A stretch of 52,500 bases of DNA. It comes from Prorocentrum cordatum (Eukaryota; Sar; Dinophyceae; Prorocentrales; Prorocentraceae). A program made the translations under genes and the position numbers. Numbering within the stretch: the first letter of the stretch is position 1; the number at the start of each line of letters is the position of its first letter. The stretch spans positions 1-52,500 of the forward strand of contig CAUYUJ010000882.1 of assembly GCA_963575745.1 (NCBI GenBank). Direction: 5' to 3'. Shown here piece after piece: positions 20,442 to 32,400 of the stretch. The notes beneath the pieces are model-generated. The model had not been told where the DNA came from. It did not search any database and worked only from the letters and a program-made list of their open reading frames with translations.

Positions 20442-23400
20442 CGACAACGACCGACGACGACGACGACCGACCGACCGACCGACCGACCGACCGACCGACC
20501 GACCGACTGAGACGACGACGACAACGACGACGACGACGACGACTGACCGACCGACCGACCGACCGACCGACCGACCGACCGACCGACCGACCGACCGACC
20601 GACCGAGACGACGACGGCCGACGACAACCAGATCGACCGACCGGTCGACCGACCAACAGCACGCGCACAAGCGCGCGCAGACTGCCCCCGTTTGGGGGCG
20701 AGGCGTGACGACAATGCTAGGACCCCCGCCCTCGGGCCTGTACTCCTTCCCTCCCCCCACCATCTTAGTATTGTTAAATCCTAAACGGGGTGCGACGAGG
20801 GAAAATGGCTCCAGCAGCTCATGCCTGCAAGACACATAGGCTCCAGCACCAATTTTTAAACGAGGGAAGGTAGTTCCAGCAGCCGACGGCGTCGGCTCCA
20901 GCACCCAATTTTTACGAGGGACAGTAATTCCAGCAGCTCGTGCCTACAGAAAACAGATGGGCTCCAGCACCTCATGTTCTGCGAGGGAAGGCGGTTCCAG
21001 CAGCCCGCGGCGTCGGCTCCAGCACCCAATTTTTACGAGGGACAGTGGCTCCTGCAGCTCCACACCCCAACCACCACAAACCCATGCCCCTGCCGGTCAA
21101 GATTCCCACTACCAAATTATTCACCTAACTGTAGTCACTGAAATCCGGAGAGATACCATGGCCCCGGCCATGGTACCCACCCACCCCTAGTCTTAGGTCG
21201 GGCATCTCCTCCGACAGGCGGAGCGTGAAAGAAAAGCTCAGGATCGCCAGACGTCGCCAAAAACAGTCGGAGGAGCACGAGAAAACGCCACCTGCTCTGT
21301 TCTGCTGCTCTTGAACACTCCCCCCTGGTGGAGGGACATGCCCGACCTGACCCCGGTCGTCTGAAGGGAAACTGGGACACACAAATAAATAGACACAAAT
21401 AACCAGATTCCCTATATTTCCCCAAATTTCCTGTGCTTCTGTCTTCCCCCCCACTTCCCATATTTTCGCATATTTTCCTGGGAGCCGACGATTAATTGTG
21501 TCTGTGTGTTTCTTTCCCTCCTGATCGTCGCCCCCCCTCCTGGACGCCCTCGGGCAGAGCCCCCGAGGGGCTCGTGCCCATGGCCGTGCCGCCGCGCGGC
21601 CCTCCGGGGGGGATGCTCTTCAGGAGCTCGCCGCCCTGGTCCAGGGCCCGGGCCGCGGGGCTGCCCGCCAGGACGCCGGTGCCCACGAACCAGGGGTCCC
21701 GCAGGCACTCCTGCGGGCAGGGGGCAGCAGGCGAGCCCGAACCCCTACCCCCCACGTGGCCATGGAGGAGGAGGAGGAGGAGGAGGGGGAGGAGGAGGAG
21801 GAGGAGGAGGAGAAGGAGGAGGAGGAGGAGGAGAAGGAGGAGGAGGGGGAGGGTGGGGTTCACTTCGCTCGGGAGCTCCCGAGCGAAGTGAACCCCACCC
21901 TCCCCCTTCGGAAGTCGTGGGGGGTACGGCAGGTTCGTGTCGTGCCGACCCCGGCGTTGGCTTTTGACACCGCGCTGGATCGTTCAACCTTGAACGATCG
22001 GCCGCTGCCGCAACGTCCGATCGTTCCACATCGAGCGATTCTGGGTCGCCGGCGGCGTTCAACCTTGAACGTCCGCGCTGGGGTCGCCGCTGGTCGACAC
22101 GACGCAAACCTATCGTAGGGGGTAGGGTTCGCCTGTGGCCCCCTAGCGGGGGGGCAGCGGGCGGCCACGGCCCCGTCGAGGGCACACTCTCGGGGATAGG
22201 CCGCGCGCGGGGGCCATGCGGCGAGGGTCAGAGCACCGCAAGCGGCTCGGTGCCGGTTGTGGTCGACGTGGCGTGCCAGGACGGCCAAGGCGGCCTCAGC
22301 CACAACCATAGGGCGACGAAATCTATACATATCCACTGCTCCCAGGCCAGGCCCACCCTCAACCCCGCAGCGGTGTATACGCCACGCCCTCCTGGCTTGG
22401 CCAGGAGGGCGCATACACAGCTCCTGGGTTCAAGATGGGCATGGTCAGGGAGCAGTGGATATGTATAGATTTCGTCGCCCGAAATTAACCAGAGTGCGCA
22501 TGTCGAAGTCGGTGGGTTCTTCCCCGAAGAAACCTCCCGAACGATCAGCTCGGCTGTGGTTGTGGTTCTCTGTTGCGCCCGGAACTCCTGCGCGCTGGGG
22601 CGCTGGTGCTCCTGAGGGGGCCATAACGCATCGAAGCCGCTCCAGTCATGGTGCTACCGTCACCCCGAGATCCGGGCCTTGCAACGTTGTCGAGCCGGGC
22701 GTCTTCGCATAATTTCGGGCCCTGGGACCCTCACATGCGGCGACGGGGACCTCCCAGGGGGGCCCCAAAGAGGGCGGGGGCGAGGCGAGGGCAGCGGTGT
22801 GTCGGCGCCTGTTCCTCCTCCGAGGCTCCCTCTTGTTGAGCATCCGCCTGCACATGCTCCGCGCCTCCTGCGTGGCGCCCGGAAAGGAGCTCCAGTCGGG
22901 CTCCGCCTGCACCGCCTCCGTGGGAGCAACAAAAGAAGCGGCACAGACTTTTGATCCGCGGGTCGAGAGCGCACCTCTTCCGGTCGAAGCTAAGCGGGCC
23001 GCGCACAGCTGCAATTGACAGAGGGGGGAAGGCAGAGGGAGGGGCCTCACGTCAAGGCCAAGAGAGCAAAGCGGCACAGACATGAACTGTCGGAGCTCCA
23101 CGCGGGCTCTTCTTGGATCGGTGCTGGGCCCCTCCCCCTGGCGCGCGGAGCTCCTGAGGTTTATGCTTACGCACGTGCTTCTTCATCGAGCGCCGTCGTC
23201 TTGGAGGTGCCCTGGCCGTCTGCGGAGGCTCCCGTCGCCACGGCCGGACCGAGCTCAAGAAACTGGACGGGGCGGCCCCGGGGGGAGGCGTCCTGGCACC
23301 GGTTACCAGCCTGGAACATATCCCTATCCCTATGCTGGGCATCTCCTCATCACGATGCCAATGTTAGGGATCCTGTATTTTTTGAGGGCTCATCCCTAAG

Positions 23401-26400
23401 ATTGTCATCGCCTTTTGGCGTGTGAATCTTAGGGATAGGGATAAGATCGAGGCTGGTAAACCGGCTCTGACCGGATCCGATTCGGACGGCGACGCCGCCG
23501 AGCCTTGGGGAACTCCTTCAGCGTGGGGGCCTGGAACGGCAGCCTGCCAGACAGGAGGAAGAACAGCATGCAGCCGACCGACCAGATGTCGCAGCTCTTG
23601 CTGAAGTTGCCCTGCCACACCTCCAGGGAGGCCCAAGCCTCCAAAACGTATTGCAAAAACGGCTCGAAAGATTTCCGCTGTGTTCGGCCTCTCGGGGGGC
23701 CCTCCCCGGCCCAGGGAACCGTCGACAAACGACTCGGAATGCAAAACCAGCCCTGGGAGGAGGGTCGGGACCTTCGGGGGCCTCGCACTGAGATCAAGAC
23801 AGCACATCGGATCTCTGGGACGGTGAAGGCCCTGACCGAGAGACGAGGAGGGGATCTGAGACTGGATTGGGGGTCTAACTCCATGGGGAGAGGCCTCGCG
23901 AAACGTACACTGCCCTGCCCAGCGCGCATGTCTGGGAGACCCCGAAAGCAAGTTCCTGCCGTGGCGACGTCGGATCTGATTTCTGGCAACGCTTGCACCG
24001 CTCACCGACCAAAGATAGGCAGTGGTGGGGAATGGATGAATCTGTTCTATACCAGTATTGGAGAACTCCGTTAAAGCAAAACGAGAAACGGATTCACCCA
24101 ATTACTGAAGCAAACGAAAACCAGCTGGGCAGCAAGCACCAAGACCTGTGCAGGAGGTGACACGTGTTTCTGAACGGAAACCCGTTCACTACCACGACCC
24201 CACTTGTTCGATGAACCCCTGGGTCTTGACCACTCTCCGCTCGCGGCCGTCCCCAGCGGCTCTCTCGACTACATCTTCCGCACCCGCCGGTCGGAAGGGG
24301 TGGGCCGAAACATGAGGCAAGAAGGCTCTGGACGTAGACTGTGAAGGGGATCTGGGACACACAAATAAACAGACACAAATAAACAGATTCCCCATATTTT
24401 CTTATATTTTCTGGGTTTTTGTCTTCCCGCCCAATTCCCATATTTTCCCATGTTTTCTGGGGGATCGACGATGAATTGTGTCTGTGTGCTGTTTCTCCTC
24501 CTGAGACTGGGCGACCGCCCGGCCCCCTAGGACGAGGGCAGAGGGAAGACCACTCGACCCTTGAAGCAGGAAGGCGCCCAGGGCAGATTGGGACCCGGGC
24601 GTCCATGGATACCTACAGGGCAGCTTTTGATACATAGGAGGTTTATATATATATATATATATGGATTTTGATATATGATGAATTCACGAATAAATTCACG
24701 CACGAACTCCTCGTTGTGTCTCATGCGAACTCCCTGCATTTTTATACATACATGGCCCGCACGCGGAGCCTGCATCAAAAACGGCACCGCACTGGATCTC
24801 GGTTTCTAACGATTTCTAGGGGAAGCATCAAAATTCTGGAGCTAAAAAATATAATTTGTTGATGGGCGTCCCAAGGATAATGAGCGCAGTGGTAGCATGA
24901 CATATCCGAAATCAAGAAGCAGGATGAGGAGGAACGGGATGACGAGCAACTCTGTCACAGAGGGCCTCCAAACGCACGCCCTCTGTCACAGAGGGCCTCC
25001 AAACGCACCCCCTCTGTCACAGAGGGCCTCCAAACGCACCCCCTCTGTCACAGAGGGGGGAAATGATCACTTTCATGCGGCTTCTGGATTACCTGCTCTC
25101 GACCACCGACGGGCGCGGACCTGCGCCGCCCCCGTGCCCTCTGCGCCCCCGGGGGCCCGAGACCGAGCCCTACCTGGCAGGCGCTCGGCCCCCGGCGCGC
25201 CCGCCCCCCGCGGGGGGGCCGCCGCCGCGCCGAGGCGCCCCGAGCCACGCCGGAGGCCCCCGGAGTCCCCATCGCCGGGCTGCCCCGATTGAAGGGGAAC
25301 TGGGACACACAAATAAATACACACAGATAAAAAGATTCCCCATATTTTCGCATATTTTCTCGGTTTTTGTCTTCCCCACCACTTCCCATATTTTCTTATA
25401 TTTTCCTGGGAGTCGACGATTAATTGTGTCTGTGTGTTTTTTTCCCTCCTGAGGGCGGGCGCGCCGCCGCGCCGAGGCGCCCCGAGCCGCGCCGGAGGCC
25501 CCCGGAGTCCCCATCGCCGGGCTGCCCCGATGCGCCACACCCAGACCCCCTCGAGTAATGAAAAAATCATGACGCGAGGTTTTTCGCGATTTTCGGCCTC
25601 CGGGGGCCCTCACCGGGCCTCGGGAGCGTCAAAAAACGACTCAGGATGCAAAGCCAGTCATGGGGAAAGGGTCGGGACCTCTGGGGGTCGACGTAATGAA
25701 AAAATCATTACGTCGGGGGTCTGGGCACGCGGCACGCATCGAACGAACGAACGAACCGCCTCCATCGAACGGCTGGACAGACCTCCCTTTGGTAAATTAT
25801 CCCGGCAAAGCAACCTAACAGCGATGTGTAGAAGCATATCTGAAAGCATTCCCCTTAAGACTCAGATGAAAATCCAGTTGTCGAATTCTGCTGTTCTCGC
25901 AGTCGTAGTCGCATTCGCGATGACAGTCGCAGCGGCAACGGCAGTCGCAGTCACAGCCTCAGCCTCAGCCTGCCTCCTCCCCCTCCTCCTCCTCTTTCTC
26001 CTGCTCCTCCTCCTCCTCCTCCTCCTCCTCCTCCTCCTCCTCCTCCCTCCTGCTCGTCCTCGTTCTCGTCCTCCTCGTCTTGCTCGTCCTCCTCCTCCTG
26101 GTGCTCTCTCCTCCTCCTCCTCCTCCTCCTCCTCCTCCTCCTCCTCCTCCTGGTGGTCCTCGTTCTCCTCCTCCTGGTGCTCTCCCCCCCCCTCCTCCTC
26201 CTCGTCCTCCTCCGCCTCCTCCTCGTCCTCCTCCTCTTCCTCTCCGGCCTCCTCCTCCTCTCCTACTCTCCTGGTAGTCCTCACCCCTCCCCTCCTCCTC
26301 CTCCTCCTCCTCTTCCTGGTCGTCCTCGTTCTCGTCCTCCTCGTCTTGCTCGTCCTCCTCCTCCTGGTGTTCTCTCCTCCTCCTCCTCCTCCTCCTCCTC

Positions 26401-29400
26401 CTCCTCCTCCTCCTCCTCCTCCTCCTCCTCCTCCTCCTCCTCCTCCTGGTGGTCCTCGTTCTCCTCCTCCTGGTACTCTCCCCCCCCCTCCTCCTCCTCC
26501 TCCTCGTCCTCGTCCTCCTCCTCCTCCTCCTCCTCTTCCTCCTCCTCCTCCTCCTCCTCCTCCTCCTCCTCCTCCTCCTCCTGGTACTCCTCCCCCTCCC
26601 CTCCTCCTCCTCCTCCTCCTCTTCCTGGTCATCCTCCTCCTCCTGGTCGTCCTCCTCCTCCTGCTCGTCCTCCTCCTCCTCCTGCTCGTCCTTCTTCTCC
26701 TGCTCCTCCTGCTCCTTGTCCTGCTCGTCCTCGTCCTCCTGGTCTTGCTCGTCCTCCTCCTCGTCGTGCTCTTGCCCCTGCTGAACATGTGGCCCAGGAA
26801 TGGGAGTTCTGGGAAGTCGAAGAGCACGAAGTTGCCTACAGTTAGCTACGGGCATTCAAAATGTAGCCCGGGAATGGAGTTCTGGGAACTCGAAGAGCAC
26901 GAAGTGGCCTACAGTTGGCTCCGGGCATTCAAAATGTGGCCCGGGACTGGAGTTCTGGGGACTCGAAGACCACGAAGTGGCCTACAGTTGGCTCCGGGCA
27001 TTCAAAATGTGGCCCGGGAATGGAGTTCTGGGAACTCGAAGACCAGGAAATGGCCTACAGTTGGCTCCGGGCATCCAAAATGTGGCCCGGGAATGGAGTT
27101 CTGGGAACTCGAAGAGCACGAAGTGTTTGACTGTTGCATCCGGCCCTCCAGAATGTGGCCCGGGAATGGCGTTCTGGGATCTCGAAGAGCACGAAGTGTG
27201 TGACTGTTGCATCCGGGTATTGAGAATGTGGCCTGGGAATGGAGTTCTGGGAAGTCGAAGAGCACGAAATGTGTGTGACTGTTGGTGAAAAACGAGCCCG
27301 GCACCCTGCCGCCCGGCAACTCCCCAACACCTGCCCGGACCCCCCTGTGGAGTGATCTGTGAGCTCTTTTGAGTCAACTAGAAACCTATCAGTCTTCGCT
27401 GTTAGGTAAAAAGTGGTCTCGTGGAAACGACCTCGGGCCCAGACCTGGCGGGCGCAAGCCTGGAGAATAACGGCCGCGGCGCCCTCTCGAGAACCGAAAA
27501 CGGACAATTCACTAATCGACGTGTCAGGGTAGGAGGTCCCCCTTGCTGGGCTGCCCCGATGCGCCACACGCGGCACGCAGCGTTATGTCGGGCGTGTCCC
27601 CCTACAGGGGGATTTTCAACGAAAAATAAATTATCCCGGCAAAGCAACCTAACAGCGATGTGTAGAAGCATATCTGAAAGCATTCCCCTTAAGATTCAGA
27701 TGAAAATCCAGTTGTCGAATTCTGCTGTTCTCGCAGTCGTAGACGCATTCGCGATGACATTCGCAGCGGCAACGGCAGTCGCAGTCACAGCCTCAGCCTC
27801 AGCCTGCCTCTCCTTCCTCCCTCTTTCTTTTTCTCCTGCTCCTCCTCCTCCTCCTCCTCCTCCTCCTCCTCTTCCTCCTGCTCGTCCTCGTTCTGTCCTC
27901 CTCGTTTGCTCGGTCCTCCTCCTCTCTGGTGCTCTCATCCTCCTCCCCCTCTCCTCCTCCTCCTCCTCCTCCTCCTCCTCCCTCCTCCTCCTGGTTGGGT
28001 TCCTCGTTCTCTCCTCCTGGTGCTCTCCCCCCCCCTCCCCTCCTGTCCTCCTCCTCCTCCTCCTCCTCCTCGTCCTCCTCCTCCTCTTCCTCCTCCCTCC
28101 TCCTCCTCCTCCCTCCGCCTCCCGGTAGTCCTCCCCCTCCCCCTCCTCCTCCTCCGCCTCCTCTTCCCTGGGTCGTCCGCGTTCTCGTCCTCCTCGTCTT
28201 GCTCGTCCTCCTCCTCCTGGTGTTTCTCTCCTCCTCCTCCCTCCTCCTACCTCCTCCTCCTCCTCCTCCTCCTCCCTCCTGGTGGTCGCTCGTTTCTTTC
28301 TCCTCCTCCTGGTACTCTCCCCCCCCCTCCTCCTCCTCCTCCTCGTCCTCGTCCTCCTCCTCCTCCTCCTCCTCTTCCTCCTCCTCCTCCTCCTCCTCCT
28401 CCTCCTCCTCCTCCTCCTCCTCCTGGTACTCCTCCCCCTCCCCTCCTCCTCCTCCTCCTCCTCCTCTTCCTGGTCGTCCTCCTCCTCCTGGTCGTCCTCC
28501 TCCCCCTGCTCGTCCTCCTCCTCCTCCTCCTGCTCGTCCTTCTTCTCCTGCTCCTCCTGCTCCTCGTCCTGCTCCTGCTCGTCCTCGTCCTCCTGGTCTT
28601 GCTCGTCCTCCTCCTCGTCGTGCTCTTGCCCCTGCTGAAAATGTGGCCCAGGAGTGGGAGTTCTGGGAAGTCGAAGAGCACGAAGTTGCCTACAGTGGGC
28701 TACGGGCATTCAAAATGTGGCCCGGGAATGGAGTTCTGGGAACTCGAAGAGCACGAAGTGGCCTACAGTTGGCTCCGGGCATTCAAAATGTGGCCCGGGA
28801 ATGGAGTTCTGGGAACTCGAAGACCAGGAAGTGGACTAGAGTTGGCTCCGGGCATCCAAAATGTGGCCCGGGAATGGATTCTGGGAACTCGAAGAGCACG
28901 AAGTGTGTGACTGTTGCATCCGGCCCTCCAGAATGTGGCCCGGGAATGGAGTTCTGGGAACTCGAAGAGCACGAAGTGTGTGACTGTTGCATCCGGCCCT
29001 CCAGAATGTGGCCCGGGAATGGCGTTCTGGGATCTCGAAGAGCACGAAGTGTGTGACTGTTGCATCCGGGTATTGAGAATGTGGCCTGGGAATGGAGTTC
29101 TGGGAAGTCGAAGAGCACGAAGTGTGTGACTGTTGGTGAAAAACGAGCCCGGCACCCTGCCGCCCGGCAACTCCCCAACACCTGCCCGGACCCCCCTGTG
29201 GAGTGATCTGTGAGCTCTTTTGAGACCACTAGAAACCTATCAGTCTTCGCTGTTAGGTAAAAAAGCGCCCAAAAATACCCCAAAAAGGTCCAAAAATATT
29301 TGTTTTTTTAAAAAATCCCTGGACTATTTTTGGACTATGTTTTGACTATTTTGGGGGCATTTGTTATTTTTCGTCGGAAGTCGTCCTGTAGGGGCACAGG

Positions 29401-32400
29401 CCCGACTTAAACGTAGCGCATAGGCACGGAGCTCAGCACGCAGACCGAAGACGCAGGCATGGCGCGACGCGTTCGCCGAAACCTGGGCCCAGACGCTGAG
29501 CCAAGACGCAGCGTGCGAACCCGGACGCTCTGAACGCGGCACCTGCTGCGTGTCCAAAACGGGAGCGCCGAGGCAGCCAAGGTCCCCAGAGGCCGGCGCG
29601 GTCTGCAGAGGTCCCCCGAGCCCTCCAAGAGTCCCCGGGGGGCCGCCTCCCGTGGCCAACAACGATTCACAAAAACCCTTACGACAACAGAAAGCGATCG
29701 ACCCTCGATGACGGACCTCGTCGTTTGCGGCCACCAGACGGGACCTCTCAACCCCTTCCGAGGGACCGGTTTTTCGTCACGGATCGAGTTCGACGGCTCC
29801 AGAGCCCGAAAGCGACCTCGACGAGACGCCGAAAGAGAGGGACAAAAAGGACAGCACTGCAACCATCACAGCGTCGGAGGTCTCGGCCTCTCCACCTCCT
29901 CCTCCTCCTCCTCCTCCTTCTCCTCCTCCTGCTCCTCCTGCTCCTCCTCCAACTCCTCCTCCTCCTCCTCCTCCTGCACTCTGGAGGTTGGCTGGCAGCG
30001 GCGCACTGGAAAAAATCCTCCTCCTCCTCCTCCTCCTCCTGCTCCTCCTCCTCCTCCTCCTCCTCCTCCTCCTCCTCCTCCTCCTCCTCCTCCTCCTCCT
30101 CCTCCTCCTCCTCCTCCTCCTCCTCCTCATCCTCCTCGATCGCCTCAGGGGCCATGTACGGGGGCGTCCCAGACACGACGGCGCTGCGGTCCGTCGGGTG
30201 GGAGAAGACCTCCGCGAGGCCGAAGTCCACCACCACCACGTGCATGTCCTGCACGGGCGCGTCCCGGGGAGAGCACATCATGACGTTCTCCGGCTTCAGG
30301 TCCTTGTGGATCACGGCGCGCGAGTGGCAGTAGGCCAGCGCCGAGAGGGTGTGCAGCAGAACCTTCGCTGGCAGGGCTTCGGGTCGTGCACAGGCAGCCC
30401 CCCCAGGTGGTCCTGGCTGGCCTCCACAGGCCCCCCAAAGCAGGCCTCAACAGGCCCCCCGGATAGACCGGGGCGGCCTCGAAGCCCTGGCGCCGCCTCC
30501 TGCAGCGCCCATAGAGCGCTCCGCGCCCCACGGCTGAGGTGTAGAGACGAGACCGGACTGCCCAAGGGCCTGTTTAGGCCAGCTGGGACTGCTCGGGTGG
30601 CCTGTCAAGGCCAGTCGGAACTACCGGGGTGGGGGCCTGCCTGCGCGCCACCCGAAGCCTCACCGACCTTCGCGACCCAGAACTCGTACGCCTGAGCGTC
30701 CATCGGCGGCAGGCTCCTCACGTACTCCGCGAGGTCGCCGCCAATGCACCGCTCCATGACGAGGTAGAACTGCTCCTCGTCCTCGAAGTCCTCGAAGATG
30801 CGGAGGACGTGCGGGTGGTCCAGCTGCTTCAGCACGGCCAGCTCCTCCCGGACCTTGGCCTCGGGCACCCGAGCCTCCTTCGCCCTCGCCTTGTTGACGA
30901 TCTTGCAGACGCGCACGCGCCTCTCGTTCTGGCTGTCCCGCTGCGTCCGGTGCGTCACCAGGTGCACGGTCCCGAAGGAGCCCCGGCCGAGCACGCCGCT
31001 CGCCTCGTAGACGTCGCCGAACCTGCGCGGGTTGCGCTTGAGGAACTCCTCGCGCCACCGCTGGTCGCGCTCGCTGGCCTCCGTGCTGCTGGGGGTGTCC
31101 CGCGCCTGCGCGCGGTCTGGAGCTTTTGCCAAAACAGCCAAGATCTACTCCCTGGGCTGCGAGGGCCCGCGCCGATCGGCAAAACAAGGAATCAGAGAAC
31201 GATCACCTTACGGCCAGGAGCTATTGCTCAGCGTGTCGCTGCGGCGGCCAGGGAGACACGCCGTGCCCTGCAAGCGGATATCGTTTGTCGCTCCGCTCCG
31301 CGAGGCGGGAGGCTGTGAACGACTCGGGACGTTGACGCTCGGGGGCTGGGACGTGGATGTAGCGCGTCGCGCCGAAGAGTGGTGGGCCAGGCCTGGCTGC
31401 GAGACACGCGAAGCCAAGGGGCCCGACCGCAGATCTGTGCCGATGACGACCGAGGATCAAGGATCGAGGCCTCTGGAAGTTTGCTGGCTCGCCCTGGGCC
31501 TTCGGAGACCCCTGGGGGCCTCTGGGGGACCTCCAGGGGCCTCCACAGGGGTCAGGATCCGGGGCGACGCTGAGGCGGAAGACGATGGAGGTCTTGAGTA
31601 AGGAATGCATGCAGAAAGAATCTGGAGGCTCGAACGGTCCGAACTCCTGATATGCTCGAAGGCATGGTCGTCACTCTCGAAAATCAAAGCGTGAATATCG
31701 AAGCATGTGTTTGCTTACGCGCGCCTCGGCGACCCGCACCTCTTGGCTGGCCCTGAGGAAGCACAGCAGCCGGAACAGCAGCGCCTCGAACTCCTCGATG
31801 CCGACGCCACCGGCGGGGCCTCCGCCGTGCTTCTCGAAGAGCGCGAGCATCTGCGCGTCCATGGGCAGAGGGAGAAGAAGCGACACAAACATAAGTTCTC
31901 AGAGGTCCGAGCGTTATGTCGGGCGTGTCCCCCCTACAGAGGGATTTTCGACGAAAAATCAAAACTACACCAACAATGCCCCAAAAAGGCTCCAAAAGTA
32001 GTCCCCAGGCTATTTTTGGATTCTTTTTGTTGACTATTTTGAGGGTATTTCTCATATTTTTCGTCGAAAATCCCCCTGTAGGGGGACACGCCCGACTTAA
32101 TCCGAGCGCATTCCTTGGATCGGCGCTGGGCCCCCGCGGCGGCGCCTCCGCGCGCAATGGGAAGCCCAGCGCCGACCCCAGGAAGTCCCCGCGGAGCTCC
32201 GAGAGCGCACGCCCGGGCTGCTGCTCTGCTCCCTCTCCTGGGGGTGCTCATGCGCAGCTCGCGGAGGACCTCCTTCAGAGACCTCTTGAAGTCCTCTTGG
32301 GCGTTGCATAATGGGGGGGTCATAAATGGGGGGTTGGTGAGGGTGGTCCGAAAAGGTACCCAGACGGTACCTAAACGAGCCCCCTGGGGCTCCAGAGGGG

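Noticed and set aside
22311-22488. Rho-independent terminator or riboswitch
   Set aside because: The long perfect stem lies in a eukaryotic intron and has transposon-like ends; no such bacterial element is expected here.
24950-25058. CRISPR array
   Set aside because: Repeats are palindromic and evenly spaced, but spacers are identical; the genome is eukaryotic and no cas-like gene is present.
25434-29056. Proline- and serine-rich 300-590 codon frames
   Set aside because: Translations of CTC tracts and the 73-bp minisatellite; the 73-base unit shifts frame at every copy, so no single protein is maintained.
31141-31143. ATG at 31141 as the kinase start codon
   Set aside because: It lies upstream of a good CAG acceptor, and exon U1 joins in phase at 31105, so it is more likely intronic.
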